The notes: generated from the letters alone by a model not told the origin. DNA of 64,000 bases from Fimbriimonadaceae bacterium (GCA_019638775.1 JAHBTD010000003.1:310001-374000); one strand, 5' to 3'. Counted from the stretch's first letter, positions 1 through 8,502 are shown. Made by a program: numbers and translations.

Positions 1-412
1 CTATCCCGGAAATCAGGGGTACTGGGATGCAGCTTATCTCCCCCAATCGAGCCGAGTTCTTACCGCTGCCCGAGACGGGCGCATCGGGCTATGGGATGCA
101 AAAACGGGCAACCGGATTCAATTCCTCAATGGCCATCAGGATTGGGCTGTCCATGTCGTCGCTACCCCGAACGGCAAGTACGGCATCAGCAGTTCGGCAG
201 ACCGAACAGTTCGCGTCTGGGATCTGAAGACTCTTGCGAACGTCGCTACTCTTGAAGATCAGTCTCTTGTTGGCGCCCCGATCACCGTAACCGCCGACGG
301 CAAATATCTGATCTCTTGCAGCTCTTCGGAGTCGCTTCAAGTGAGCGCGTTGAATCCCCCGCAACCGCCAACTCCTGTGAAGGCAACGAAGGCCAAGAAG
401 CGCGGCGGCTAA
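1..412 (+). CDS. WD40-repeat protein, C-terminal fragment
   Basis: Open from the window edge in the frame starting at base 2 and ending at TAA 410-412. The visible 136 residues hold two recognisable WD40 blades: one ends in GRIGLWDAKTG and the next in DRTVRVWDLKT, each preceded by a GH-type or S-A-D turn. A third, degenerate blade (ADGKYLISCSSSESLQVSAL) follows, then a Pro/Lys-rich basic tail. WD40 propellers are protein-interaction platforms; the N-terminal part and any fused enzyme domain lie outside the window, so the function cannot be given. A strong hairpin follows at 437-469, so this is the last gene of its transcript. Confidence 0.8.
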   Translation, partial: YPGNQGYWDAAYLPQSSRVLTAARDGRIGLWDAKTGNRIQFLNGHQDWAVHVVATPNGKYGISSSADRTVRVWDLKTLANVATLEDQSLVGAPITVTADGKYLISCSSSESLQVSALNPPQPPTPVKATKAKKRGG

Positions 413-436
413 CCCTTCACAAACCAATCCAAATTC

Positions 437-469
437 AATCCCTCCTTGGCGATGCGCCAAGGAGGGATT
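437..469 (+). terminator. Hairpin terminator after the WD40 gene
   Basis: Perfect 14-bp inverted repeat (437-450 pairing with 456-469) around a 5-nt GATGC loop. It sits 24 bases after the WD40 stop codon. No long U-tract follows, so termination strength is uncertain, but position and stem fit a transcript end. Confidence 0.65.
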
Positions 470-631
470 CGTTGCTTACAAGCTTTGAAAATGACCGGAT
501 AGAGCGTTCCTTGCCAATTTCGGCAATTGTGGATAAATCGAACGTCCCGACGAGAGGCTTTTCGAATCGGCAGGGCGTCCCTTCATGCGAGCTTTGGAGA
601 GAAACCAGAGTGTGATTTTGTGAGTGAAGTG

Positions 632-1765
632 ATGCGACCAGAAAACCTTTTTGAAAGCCAAGCAACGATCAAAGTCCTTGGAATTGGCGGTGCCGGATGC
701 AACGCAGTCAACCGTATGATCTCGGAAGGGGTCTTGGGTGTCCAGTTCGTTGCACTCAACACCGACGGGCAGGCTCTGCAACTCTCGCGAGCTTCGAAGA
801 AGCTGCAGATTGGCGAAACGCTCACGCGTGGCCTCGGCGCGGGTGGTGATCCTGTGGTCGGCGAAAAAGCCGCCCACGAAAGCGAAAAGCTGATTGAAGC
901 CGAGCTCGAGGGCGCCGATATGATCTTTATCACGGCGGGCATGGGTGGTGGCACCGGAACCGGTGCAGCTCCGGTTGTCGCCGAGATCGCACGTCGCAAG
1001 GGGATCTTGACCGTTGGCGTTGTCACCAAGCCGTTCCTTTTCGAGGGCCCGCGAAGGCGCAAACTTGCCGAAGATGGCGCGGCAAGGCTTAAGGATTCGG
1101 TCGACACGCTGATCACAGTCCCCAACGACCGGTTGCTCAGCGTGGTGGAAAAGAAGACTACGATGCAGCAGGCGTTTGCCGAAGCCGACGACGTTCTCCG
1201 ACAAGGAGTGCAAGGCATCAGCGACATCATCCTGCTTCCCGGTGTGATCAACGTGGACTTTGCCGACGTCAGAAGCGTCATGCGCGGCGCTGGAGTCGCC
1301 CTGATGGGACTTGGCAAGGGTGTTGGCGATCAGAGAGCGCGTATGGCTGCTCAGCACGCCGCAAACTCGCCTTTGCTGGAAACCAGCATCCAAGGCGCGA
1401 AGCGGTTGCTGGTTAATATCACAGCCGGACCGGACTTCAGCATCGGGGAAGCCCACGAGGCGATGGAGTACATCCTGCAGTTTGCGGACTCTGAAGATGC
1501 CGATATCATCATGGGTCACGTCCTGCGCGACAACAGCGAAGGCGAAGTGAGTGTGACTCTGCTCGCCGCAGGCATGACAGGAACTGTTCCACTCCAACAC
1601 CGAGATCAGGAAGTTTTCGTCACGGACTCGACAGGCACTGTGAATGTTCCTCGACGAGACGTTTCCTCGACGCAACCCAATGCATCAACGCCGCCACCGA
1701 TAGGGCTTGACGAGATTGACCTCGATATTCCGACGTTCCTTCGACGCCAGCGCAGCGGCAATTAA
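632..1765 (+). CDS. ftsZ: Cell division protein FtsZ
   Basis: Tubulin-like GTPase that polymerises into the cytokinetic Z-ring. About 377 residues from the ATG at 632. The N-terminal nucleotide-binding part contains [16 protein letters not shown], followed by the tubulin signature [13 protein letters not shown] and a T6-region NDRLL. The C-terminal activation domain (about residues 200-310) is followed by a short linker and the conserved tail peptide [10 protein letters not shown] that binds FtsA-type partners, so the protein is complete. An in-frame GTG at 620 is an alternative start; upstream in-frame codons back to 527 give sequence with no FtsZ similarity. A GGAGAG lies around 595-600. 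No ftsA or ftsQ lies beside it: the gene stands alone between two hairpins, unlike the usual dcw cluster. Confidence 0.96.
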   Translation: MRPENLFESQATIKVLGIGGAGCNAVNRMISEGVLGVQFVALNTDGQALQLSRASKKLQIGETLTRGLGAGGDPVVGEKAAHESEKLIEAELEGADMIFITAGMGGGTGTGAAPVVAEIARRKGILTVGVVTKPFLFEGPRRRKLAEDGAARLKDSVDTLITVPNDRLLSVVEKKTTMQQAFAEADDVLRQGVQGISDIILLPGVINVDFADVRSVMRGAGVALMGLGKGVGDQRARMAAQHAANSPLLETSIQGAKRLLVNITAGPDFSIGEAHEAMEYILQFADSEDADIIMGHVLRDNSEGEVSVTLLAAGMTGTVPLQHRDQEVFVTDSTGTVNVPRRDVSSTQPNASTPPPIGLDEIDLDIPTFLRRQRSGN

Positions 1766-1771
1766 CAATGT

Positions 1772-1805
1772 GGTTGAGGAGCGAAACGGACTTCGCTCTT
1801 CAACC
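1772..1805 (+). terminator. Hairpin terminator after ftsZ
   Basis: A 14-bp inverted repeat (1772-1785 with 1792-1805, one G-U pair) around a 6-nt loop, 6 bases after the ftsZ stop codon. No T-run follows directly; a second hairpin with a T-tract lies at 1869-1900. Confidence 0.6.
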
Positions 1806-1814
1806 CTCGAATTC

Positions 1815-1900
1815 ATGACCGCTAGGCACTCCGGCGCTACAAGACCGGAGGCAACTGGTCCATAGCTAGCCCCGTCCTCAGTGGCGGGGCATTTTTCTTT
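1815..1900 (+). ncRNA. Possible structured RNA ending in an intrinsic terminator
   Basis: Seen: ATGACC (1815-1820) can pair with GGTC-CAT (1857-1863), CTCCGG (1829-1834) with CCGGAG (1845-1850), and GCTAG (1821-1825) with CTAGC (1866-1870). The last element overlaps the 5' arm of a GC-rich hairpin, GCCCCG (1869-1874) with CGGGGC (1885-1890), followed by ATTTTTCTTTT. This arrangement of a folded element competing with a terminator suggests a small RNA or attenuator. I could not match it to a known riboswitch family, and no gene begins for about 340 bases downstream, so it may simply be a second terminator for ftsZ. Confidence 0.3.
1869..1900 (+). terminator. Intrinsic terminator with T-tract
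   Basis: Six-bp all-GC stem GCCCCG/CGGGGC with a 10-base loop, immediately followed by ATTTTTCTTT. Classic Rho-independent layout, separating ftsZ from the repeat region and prmC. Confidence 0.75.
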
Positions 1901-2225
1901 TCCGCCTATCTCCCTCCCCTTGCGAAGCGAGGTGAATCAGACCGACGTGCCTGTCCAAGCTTATCGGGGAGAATGTTTTGTCGCAACACAGTTCCTCCCT
2001 CCAGGGGCAAGGGATTTCTGCTGCGGCACCCCAAACGCCGCTGGAGGGACACTGTCCACAGTGTCCAAAAGCCTTTGGTCATCGAGGACGATGACCCTAC
2101 AGCCTGGGCTTAGGCACGAACCCCCATCCCTCAGCTCACTGCGTTCGCAGGTCCCTTCCCCCTAAACGCAGAGGGAAGGGATATCTCTTGCGGCCCTCCA
2201 ACTCTGGCCGCGCAGGTGAATCCTC
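1901..2225. repeat. Intergenic region with dispersed GA/CT-rich repeats
   Basis: No convincing gene. Bases 1908-1931 hold a copy of CTCCCCTTGCGAAGCGAGG, also found at about 58396 and 58558. Bases about 2130-2166 (CCCTCAGCTCACTGCGTTCG, then CAGGTCCCTTCCCCCT) are nearly identical to about 58635-58671. The elements are palindromic (GCGAAGCGAGGG against CCCTCGCTTTGC-type arms) and appear only between genes, as expected for REP/MITE-like sequences. Confidence 0.6.
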
Positions 2226-2231
2226 CATAAT
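2226..2231 (+). promoter_or_regulatory. -10 element of a leaderless prmC transcript
   Basis: CATAAT followed by exactly six bases and the ATG of prmC at 2238; there is no ribosome-binding site. Part of a window-wide pattern. Confidence 0.55.
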
Positions 2232-2237
2232 TCTCCC

Positions 2238-3068
2238 ATGACCCTTGGCGAGTGGATTCCCCAAGCTGGAGCTGCGCTTCGTCAGAACGGCGTCGAATCC
2301 CCCACGCTTGAGGCACAGGTGCTCGCCGCGCACACGCTCGGGCGCGACCGCAGCTGGGTTCTTGCCCACCCCGAAGCCGAGCTTCCCGAGCTTGCCGCGA
2401 ATGCTCTGCTCGAACGCCGTCTGGGGCATGAGCCGCTGGCCTATATCCTCGGATATCGCGAGTTTTACGGACGCCGGTTTGCCGTGAATCCGAGCGTTCT
2501 GATCCCTCGCCAGGACACTGAGACGCTGATCGAGGCCGCCCTCATGCACCCTGCGCTCACGTCGGACAATCCTTTGCGCGTTCTCGACATCGGCACCGGC
2601 TCCGGCTGTATCGCGATCACGCTGAAGCTGGAGCGACCGCTTTGGAGCATAGCAGCGACCGACATCTCCCCGAAAGCTCTCCAGAGTGCCGAGCTGAATG
2701 CGGAGAGCCTTGGCGCGGTGGTTCGGCTGCTGCAAGGCGACCTCTTCGAGCCGGTGCAGGGAGAGACGTTCGATCTGATCGTCAGCAATCCACCCTATAT
2801 CGGCATTCATGAGGAGCTTGCGCCGGAAGTGCGCGAGCATGAGCCTGCATCGGCGCTTTTTGGCGGGGAGAGCGGGGATGAGTTCTACCGGCGTCTGGCC
2901 AGGGAGGTTGGGCCGCATCTGGCGGAAGGGGGCTGGGTGTTCGTCGAGGTGGGCTACCAGCAGGCTGAGGCAGTGCGGGGACTGCTTGAGGCGCAGGGGA
3001 TGCGGTTTGGGCAGGCTTATGCGGACATACAAGGGCACCAGCGCATCCTTTCGTTTTCGTTGGGATAG
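2238..3068 (+). CDS. prmC: Release factor glutamine N5-methyltransferase PrmC
   Basis: SAM-dependent methyltransferase that modifies the Gln of the GGQ motif in peptide release factors RF1 and RF2. 276 residues, the normal length for PrmC. Residues 1-75 form the helical N-terminal substrate-binding domain (EAQVLAAHTLGRDRSWVLAH). The Rossmann core has RVLDIGTGSGCIAITL (SAM-binding motif I) at about residue 115 and the hallmark catalytic SNPPYIG at about 183-189. Often found next to prfA; here it stands alone after the ftsZ-side repeat region. Start set by the leaderless -10 at 2226. Confidence 0.95.
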   Translation: MTLGEWIPQAGAALRQNGVESPTLEAQVLAAHTLGRDRSWVLAHPEAELPELAANALLERRLGHEPLAYILGYREFYGRRFAVNPSVLIPRQDTETLIEAALMHPALTSDNPLRVLDIGTGSGCIAITLKLERPLWSIAATDISPKALQSAELNAESLGAVVRLLQGDLFEPVQGETFDLIVSNPPYIGIHEELAPEVREHEPASALFGGESGDEFYRRLAREVGPHLAEGGWVFVEVGYQQAEAVRGLLEAQGMRFGQAYADIQGHQRILSFSLG

Positions 3069-3276
3069 GGCTTGCTCTGCGAGTTTTTCGTTTGCGTCAC
3101 CCCCACCAAGTTCGTAAGGTTGAAGCGGATCTTCCTCCCTTGATGGGAAGGGGACAAAGGGGGAGGGTGACGAAGGATACTGCCTTCGGCGGTCGGGCGA
3201 AGACTTCTTGAATGGAAAGCGGCCTGCGATGCAACGCCCGCGCAGGACTCTCTCATCGAGTGTTTCGAGATTGCCC
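3069..3276. other. Non-coding gap between prmC and the convergent minus-strand gene
   Basis: About 200 bases between two converging genes. It contains an imperfect GA/CT-rich palindrome near 3130-3165 (CCTCCC-TTGA-TGGGAAGG), related in composition to the dispersed repeats at 1.9-2.2 kb and 58.4-58.7 kb. No gene is recognisable. Confidence 0.4.
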
Positions 3277-3978
3277 CTAGTCGTCCAGCGGCAGGTCTTC
3301 GCCGTGTAGTAGCCGCAGTACCGATCCTGGGTGTGAGCGGTCCATGAACGCGACTTCCAGCGTCAGGCCTTCGCGGGCTTCGGAACCCTCCCCACCATCG
3401 AGCGCGGCGCTGCCCGCGTCCCAAATCTCCTTCAGCTCTTCGATCGCTTTTTCGACCGTCTTGATGCGCGAGTCGAACTTCTTCAGCCTCTCCTCGATCA
3501 CCTTGCGAACCTCTGCGTCGGCGGCAAGGAAGCCGTGCTTGCGTCGGGTGTGAAAGTCCCCATCGTATTCGATGGCGGAGAAGAGGTCTTGCTCCTGGGT
3601 GTCGCCGACCTCGGCAAAGAGGGCCATGGCGATGACGGGGGCCGAGGAGAAGTCGGCGAAGGCGCGCTTGATGGGCGCGGAGATGGCGGTGACGACGCGC
3701 TGAAGCGTCACGTCCTGCTCGCTGCGGCTGAAGCCCTCGCGGTGGGCAAAGTCGAGCGCGGCGGTGCGGATGGCTTCGGCGTCGGACTGCTGTCCCAGAG
3801 CCGCCATCGCCAGCCGGTCGTAGATTTCAAAGGTCTTGCGGGCGTTGCGGCGGTAGGTGAGGATGACGATTCCGGGCTCGATGGAGATTCCAAGGATCGG
3901 CGCACCGAGGGTCAGACGGGATTCGATATATTGGGCGCGGTTGCCGATGGCCTCCTGCCAGTCGTATGGTGTGAGCAT
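3277..3978 (-). CDS. Proteasome alpha-subunit-like protein (PrcA-like)
   Basis: 233 residues. The order of elements fits a bacterial 20S proteasome alpha chain: an opening helix (YDWQEAIGNRAQYIESR), a TLGAPILGISIEPGIVILTYRR strand-turn-strand region, then FEIYDRLAMAALGQQSDAEAI, which matches the alpha/beta family pattern (I-Y-D-x-x-x-x-A-x-x-G). About residue 130 onward gives the APVIAMALFAEVG strand. No N-terminal catalytic Thr is expected in alpha chains and none is seen. The C-terminal third (VRKVIEERLKKFDSRIKTVEKAIEEL) is a predicted coiled helix. No prcB, pup, mpa or pafA gene is adjacent, which is unusual. A TATAAC -10 lies 8 bases before the ATG. An Ntn-hydrolase-fold relative outside PrcA proper is the alternative. 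Confidence 0.6.
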   Translation of the reverse strand: MLTPYDWQEAIGNRAQYIESRLTLGAPILGISIEPGIVILTYRRNARKTFEIYDRLAMAALGQQSDAEAIRTAALDFAHREGFSRSEQDVTLQRVVTAISAPIKRAFADFSSAPVIAMALFAEVGDTQEQDLFSAIEYDGDFHTRRKHGFLAADAEVRKVIEERLKKFDSRIKTVEKAIEELKEIWDAGSAALDGGEGSEAREGLTLEVAFMDRSHPGSVLRLLHGEDLPLDD

Positions 3979-4043
3979 CTGTTGTAGTTATACGTGATTT
4001 TCAGAGATTTGCGTTAAGTGGGTCAGTGACTTCAGGATTTGCA

Positions 4044-4484
4044 CTACTCATCGGCTACCATCAGCTTCTGATATGCTTCTTCAAACTGCTTCTTGTAGCT
4101 CTCGACCGCCGCTTGAAATTCCGCCTCTGTCAGCACGATTGGAGACGCTTCGGGGCAAGTTACCCCTTGTTGGTAGAGAACTTCGGCGAGGGCATCACAG
4201 GCAGCATAAACATCAGGGGATCCGCGCTTTGCTCGCTTAGCCGCTTCGATTCCTTCTGTAGTAAGCCAATATCTGCCCTGAGAGTGCTCTATAAAACCTG
4301 CCCGGAGAAGTCTATTAAGGCCACTACTGAGTTCCGTTCGTGTGATCAGCAACTTTTGAATCCCGTCAACACTCCATATGACGTTGGGCAAATCAGTTGC
4401 TTTTCCATCAGAGGGAATCGCGCAGAATACCCATCCGTCGCTTGCCATCCGTCTAAGGATAGCATCCGTCAGGCATAGGTACAT
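4044..4484 (-). CDS. Small winged-helix protein
   Basis: 146 residues from the ATG at 4484, which overlaps the end of the upstream small membrane protein gene by 16 bases. The segment LSSGLNRLLRAGFIEHSQGRYWLTTEGI (residues about 52-79) has the helix-wing pattern of a winged helix-turn-helix domain, and the same pattern recurs in the first gene of this cluster (4847-5332). The C-terminal part is helical and charged (EAEFQAAVESYKKQFEEAYQ), possibly a coiled coil. No membrane segment is seen, in contrast to its paralogue. Function unknown; a local regulator of the cluster is only a guess. Confidence 0.55.
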   Translation of the reverse strand: MYLCLTDAILRRMASDGWVFCAIPSDGKATDLPNVIWSVDGIQKLLITRTELSSGLNRLLRAGFIEHSQGRYWLTTEGIEAAKRAKRGSPDVYAACDALAEVLYQQGVTCPEASPIVLTEAEFQAAVESYKKQFEEAYQKLMVADE

Positions 4485-4792
4485 GATGGGAGCGAGATGA
4501 ACAGCGCTAATCCCCAAATCACCCAGTAGATTAGGGCAATCGGCCGTCGCTTCACCAATGATGCAATAACACAAACCAATCCGAAGCCCATCAGCCCAGC
4601 GCTGATAAGGGCGCAGTATGTTGAAAATTGGTAAGCATAGGCGCCGTTGAACCACTCAACGTATGCTGGACTTGCCCACAACGCCAACAACGACGCAAGA
4701 CCAAACACATTCGTAAGCCCTAGCGCACGACTGCCTGGCTTCGATGCGCGGCTCTCAGAATTTGGTCGCGCAGTGGTCTCTTCGAATTCCAT
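4469..4792 (-). CDS. Small membrane protein with three predicted helices
   Basis: 107 residues. After a polar 25-residue start it shows three hydrophobic stretches (LTNVFGLASLLALWA, FSTYCALISAGLMGFGLVCVI and PIALIYWVIWGLALFISL), so it is probably an inner-membrane protein. An AAGG lies 6-9 bases before the ATG. It sits between two winged-helix paralogues with which it forms an apparent operon. No family recognised. Confidence 0.5.
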   Translation of the reverse strand: MEFEETTARPNSESRASKPGSRALGLTNVFGLASLLALWASPAYVEWFNGAYAYQFSTYCALISAGLMGFGLVCVIASLVKRRPIALIYWVIWGLALFISLPSCTYA

Positions 4793-4846
4793 AATTGCCT
4801 TGCCCGACCTCTACGTTCTAAGACGGTCTATCTCGTCTGTTTTGGG

Positions 4847-5332
4847 TCATCTCTTCAATCCAAATAGGAACACTACAGCCGATTTTGTAAGATGCCATAG
4901 CGCTACAAATGGCAATGCGATGATTATGAAGGGCGTTGCTGCGACTATCAAGGCGATTAATACTGTGTTCGACCACTTTGCTGCCCGATCAACCTCACCT
5001 TGTGTAATTGGCCTGAAGTCCCGTGGCGGTGTCGACCAGCTAAGTTCTTGTTCGAGAAATCGTAGCGCGTCATAAGCGGTGTGCGATCGCTCGGTTGCCA
5101 TTTCTTGCAAAGTGATACCTTTTGCCGTAAGCCGGTACTTCCACGCCGAGGACTCGACGTAGCCACCTCCTATAAGACTGCCAAGAGCGATGTTCAGAAC
5201 ATCAGCCGATAATGGTGCCTTTTCAAGAGCTTCATACACTCCGACAATATCGCTCAAAGGCGTCCATTTTCCTTCGCGTTTTAGGCTGTGAAGCACGATT
5301 GCAGCGGTATAGAGGGAAATGTGATCATGCAT
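4847..5332 (-). CDS. Winged-helix protein with C-terminal membrane segment
   Basis: 161 residues from the ATG at 5332 (an upstream in-frame TTG at 5362 is possible). Residues 1-85 are winged-helix-like (ALGSLIGGGYVESSAWKYRLTAKGI), clearly related to the protein at 4044-4484. About residues 125-155 are hydrophobic (WSNTVLIALIVAATPFIIIALPFVALWHL), giving one or two membrane helices. It would therefore be a membrane-anchored DNA-binding-type protein. First gene of a three-gene minus-strand cluster; partner or signal unknown. Confidence 0.55.
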   Translation of the reverse strand: MHDHISLYTAAIVLHSLKREGKWTPLSDIVGVYEALEKAPLSADVLNIALGSLIGGGYVESSAWKYRLTAKGITLQEMATERSHTAYDALRFLEQELSWSTPPRDFRPITQGEVDRAAKWSNTVLIALIVAATPFIIIALPFVALWHLTKSAVVFLFGLKR

Positions 5333-5496
5333 GGTCGGTTGATGTGGTGCTATGCGAGGCAAATCGGCAAGACACTGCAGATATAGATACAGGAAGATGA
5401 TTGTATCGGCAATGCATTTGCAAGATGCAGTGATGTGTAATCCTACTTGACTTCAGTTTTTAAAGTAGTTCAACACGCAATGCGACTAATTCGCTG

Positions 5497-5502
5497 TACA
5501 CT
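5497..5502 (+). promoter_or_regulatory. -10 element, leaderless
   Basis: TACACT, six bases, then the ATG at 5509. The same hexamer and spacing occur before the paralogue at 7028. Confidence 0.6.
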
Positions 5503-5508
5503 TGATGC

Positions 5509-6945
5509 ATGCAAATACGCCTGCGTTCGGGGTATGCCTGGCTTGGCGCTGCCGTTCTTCTCTCCGGCTTTCCGGCAACTGTGCCAGCCTCGACTGTTTC
5601 TGCGCTCGCATTCGCGTCGCTTGCCTACGGACCGAGGGATCAGCAAGATTGGACCGTTCTCGAGCAAGGCGACTTCAGTCCAGTCGCACTCGCGTCTGCC
5701 AATGAACTGGATAGATACGGGTTTCGCTCGGGCGTCGTTCTGAACTTGTACATCACGTATGAGGTTTTCTGGCTGGATGTGACCTGCTCAAGACGGGTCA
5801 CTCCAGGACTAAGCCTCTTTGGGACTTCCAACTACAACGAAACCTTTGCCAAGGCAGAGACGCCGGGTGGTGAGTACGTGCTGCTGCCGATCTTGCAGCG
5901 GGGCGACGAGCCGGGAAGCTACGCGATCCCTATTCCCATCGCCTACGCGCCAAAGGTCTCTACACTCAAGCTGACGCTTTCGTCGAGCGGATGCAAAAAC
6001 ACCGTGCTGCGCCTGAACCGTATTCCAAAGTCGATCGAGCAGACGCCGCAAAAGGCCAAGCCCGTCACCGAGCTGCGCGCGGATGGTATCAGCGTGTCTG
6101 GACGTGCGTTTCCGGTGACTTCGGACGCTACAGGAAGCGAGGTTGGGCTGGGCTATCGCCTGTCTTGGAGCGAGCTGTCCTCGGGGCTGTTCTGGCGTAT
6201 CCGGGTGGACCACCCGACGAAGCCGTTCGTTTCTCCGGCAATGCTGTCTTACGATGGCAATGCCAGCTTTATCGTCGAACCTTCGGCAGGGCATACGACG
6301 CGCGGTGCGATGATGTCGATTCCTTTTTCGCGCGATGTGAATATGCTGGGAGTCAAGGGCGTTTTTGAGGGCTATGCGGAAGAAACGGAAACGGTCGATT
6401 TTGGCACTCTGCCGCTTCTGCGCACTGAAGAGGAAGAGCATGAACAGAGAGTCCGTGACATCGTCGGGATCAGGGTCCGGAAGTATTCGTATCTCGACAT
6501 CAGCGAACCGATAGCACGAACGCTGCCCTCCGGTTTGCGCATCACCCTTCTTCCCCTGCGGTCGCCCCGGGAGCACAACCTCAGCCATACAAACGATATG
6601 ATCTACGTGCGCATTCAGGCCGATGCGGACAGTCTGCGCAGGGCAATAGGCAAGGCCCCCATGTCGGGGGAAGAGCCGATTGTGGAGGTTCGTCGAGAAA
6701 CCAACGACTTTTCTTTTCACCAAATTCAGCCTCCGCGCGACGGCATGAACAAGGCGAGCCCCATGATCGTGCTTCCGCTGGACAGTGCGGACCAGCAGTC
6801 GGTCTCCCTGCGCCTGAAGGTGCGCAAGCTTTCTCTGCAGAAGCGGCTTTCCTACAGCCTCTTGCTTCCGGTGGATCGCTCAAGGCCGGAAAAGGCAGTG
6901 TGGAGCCTACCGCTGCCTGGGTCGATGTCGGGTGCCGTTGATTGA
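5509..6945 (+). CDS. Secreted protein of unknown function (first of a tandem pair)
   Basis: 478 residues. A signal peptide (LGAAVLLSGFPATVPAS) covers about residues 10-28, so it is exported. The rest is predicted beta-rich with no recognised catalytic motif. It is a diverged copy of the next gene: shared segments include QGDFxxV near residue 53, S-x-x-GCxNTVLRL at about 160, and VDFGTL near 300 followed by a TLPSGLRITLLPLRS element near 345. Two Cys in conserved positions could form a disulphide. No known domain recognised; possibly an envelope or surface protein. Gene-specific TACACT promoter directly upstream. Confidence 0.6.
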   Translation: MQIRLRSGYAWLGAAVLLSGFPATVPASTVSALAFASLAYGPRDQQDWTVLEQGDFSPVALASANELDRYGFRSGVVLNLYITYEVFWLDVTCSRRVTPGLSLFGTSNYNETFAKAETPGGEYVLLPILQRGDEPGSYAIPIPIAYAPKVSTLKLTLSSSGCKNTVLRLNRIPKSIEQTPQKAKPVTELRADGISVSGRAFPVTSDATGSEVGLGYRLSWSELSSGLFWRIRVDHPTKPFVSPAMLSYDGNASFIVEPSAGHTTRGAMMSIPFSRDVNMLGVKGVFEGYAEETETVDFGTLPLLRTEEEEHEQRVRDIVGIRVRKYSYLDISEPIARTLPSGLRITLLPLRSPREHNLSHTNDMIYVRIQADADSLRRAIGKAPMSGEEPIVEVRRETNDFSFHQIQPPRDGMNKASPMIVLPLDSADQQSVSLRLKVRKLSLQKRLSYSLLLPVDRSRPEKAVWSLPLPGSMSGAVD

Positions 6946-7015
6946 GGCTGGCTGCAAACTTGAGGGGAGAAGACCAATAGGATAGTGTAGGTCCATAAGA
7001 GGACAGACCTTACTG

Positions 7016-7021
7016 TACACT
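7016..7021 (+). promoter_or_regulatory. -10 element, leaderless
   Basis: TACACT, six bases (GGAATC), then the ATG at 7028. Identical hexamer and spacing to the paralogue at 5509. Confidence 0.6.
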
Positions 7022-7027
7022 GGAATC

Positions 7028-8470
7028 ATGAAGAGGCGAAGGCTAAACTGGTCCGCAGCGCTTATCGTGTTTGCTTGTCTTGCTGCGGTCGGGGCAGTGA
7101 TCCATGTCGTTAAGCCGGCTTGGTATGCAAACGCTCTTGAGTCTTTGCGTAGGCGCAGCGAGGGTTGGGAAGTGCTAAAGCAGGGGGATTTCGAGGCTGT
7201 CAGCCTTCTGCCTGTTTCTGAGGAATTCGTGCAACCGCGTGAGTTTCCCCACGGATCGGGTCTCACGGTGCGTGCTGACACCAGCTCTTGGTTCTACTTC
7301 CGTTGTGGCAAGCCAGTTGGAACGTGGGAAAGCAATATGGGGCTCGAAACGAAGCCTTTGTCGGAGTTGCCCTCTTACGCCCGGTTGCAAACGCCGAGCG
7401 GGGCAAGCACCATTGTTGAGATTCAGGGCGGATTCTACGACCCCTACCTCTATTGCGTTCAGGTTCCTGGAAAACACCCGAGTAATCTTGATTTCATTGA
7501 TTTGACATTGAAAGCCAAGGGTTGCGAAGACACCGTCATACGGCTTTTTAAGCCGGGAAAGACGGTTCCAGTCCATGAGGGTCACCCTAAGGACACCCTT
7601 GTTCAGGATGGTGTCACCATCAAGGGCACGGCGAACGCGATTAAAGGCATCGAGTCGGGTGATACGGTAGGGATTGAGTGGTCAGTTGGTTGGCAGGGTC
7701 TTTCGGACCAGCTCGTTTGGCGGTACACGGCTTTTTCGGGGGGCAATGTTTTTCAGCCGCGCTACCTTGCAGATAAGAAGAGTAGTGGCAGCTTCAGCTT
7801 CCAAACGAAGAACGGCGGCGGCAGTGGCAATTCGCAGGCCATTGCCTATGCGACTGACCTCTTGGCGATGCCTACATCAGGCAAGCTTGAAGGCTATGAG
7901 ACATCAGAAGAACTTGTCGACTTCGGCACATTTGCCGTGATCGAGGAGACGGTTCGTTCAGAAGACCGTGGCGAAAAGCACTACTTTCTGGATTTCAAAA
8001 CTCCTATCGTGAGGACTACGCCCTCCGGCATGCGGATTGTTTTGGAGCCTCTGCGCTCTGTCATTGATTCCATTGGCAACGGTGGCCCCTCTGTGTTGCA
8101 CTACGCGTTGCGTGTCGACTCAAGTAGCCTCCTTGGTACCGGCAAAGCGCAATCGTTAGGCAATGGCCAGGTTCGCATCGAAGCTCGAATCCAAGAGGAG
8201 AAAAGTTTATTCTTCCCCATTGAGCCGCCTTCAAACTTGGCTGGCGGCATCAACGCGTCGCAGGTCGTGTGCCCGTGGGTGCCCAAGGGCAAAAGTGTGG
8301 AGATGAAGGTACGCGTGCGAAGATTGGATCGGCGGAAGTACATCCCGTTCGAACTCAACATACCGATCGACCAAAAGGATCGGGTGAATGGTCCATGGCG
8401 CTATTCAAGCTTGGACCTGGGCATGGGATGGCAGGGCAAGAAACCTGCTGCGCTGTTCAAGCAAAAGTAA
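7028..8470 (+). CDS. Membrane-anchored or secreted protein of unknown function (second of a tandem pair)
   Basis: 480 residues. Basic start MKRRRLNW followed by a hydrophobic stretch (SAALIVFACLAAVGAVIHVV) acting as signal or anchor, with the bulk outside the cytoplasm. Homologous along its length to the gene at 5509-6945: WEVLKQGDFEAVSLL, KGCEDTVIRLF, LEGYETSEELVDFGTF and TTPSGMRIVLEPLRS all have counterparts there. The two copies are strongly diverged, so the duplication is not recent. No enzymatic motif visible. The two small membrane proteins that follow also form a pair, suggesting a lineage-specific envelope module. Confidence 0.6.
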   Translation: MKRRRLNWSAALIVFACLAAVGAVIHVVKPAWYANALESLRRRSEGWEVLKQGDFEAVSLLPVSEEFVQPREFPHGSGLTVRADTSSWFYFRCGKPVGTWESNMGLETKPLSELPSYARLQTPSGASTIVEIQGGFYDPYLYCVQVPGKHPSNLDFIDLTLKAKGCEDTVIRLFKPGKTVPVHEGHPKDTLVQDGVTIKGTANAIKGIESGDTVGIEWSVGWQGLSDQLVWRYTAFSGGNVFQPRYLADKKSSGSFSFQTKNGGGSGNSQAIAYATDLLAMPTSGKLEGYETSEELVDFGTFAVIEETVRSEDRGEKHYFLDFKTPIVRTTPSGMRIVLEPLRSVIDSIGNGGPSVLHYALRVDSSSLLGTGKAQSLGNGQVRIEARIQEEKSLFFPIEPPSNLAGGINASQVVCPWVPKGKSVEMKVRVRRLDRRKYIPFELNIPIDQKDRVNGPWRYSSLDLGMGWQGKKPAALFKQK

Positions 8471-8502
8471 TCGCAAGCTTGGGTTTTGGTTGAGGTCGTT
8501 GA

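Noticed and set aside
476-1675. 399-codon open frame on the minus strand inside ftsZ
   Set aside because: It lies wholly antisense to a clear ftsZ and encodes nothing recognisable; a by-product of GC-rich codon use.
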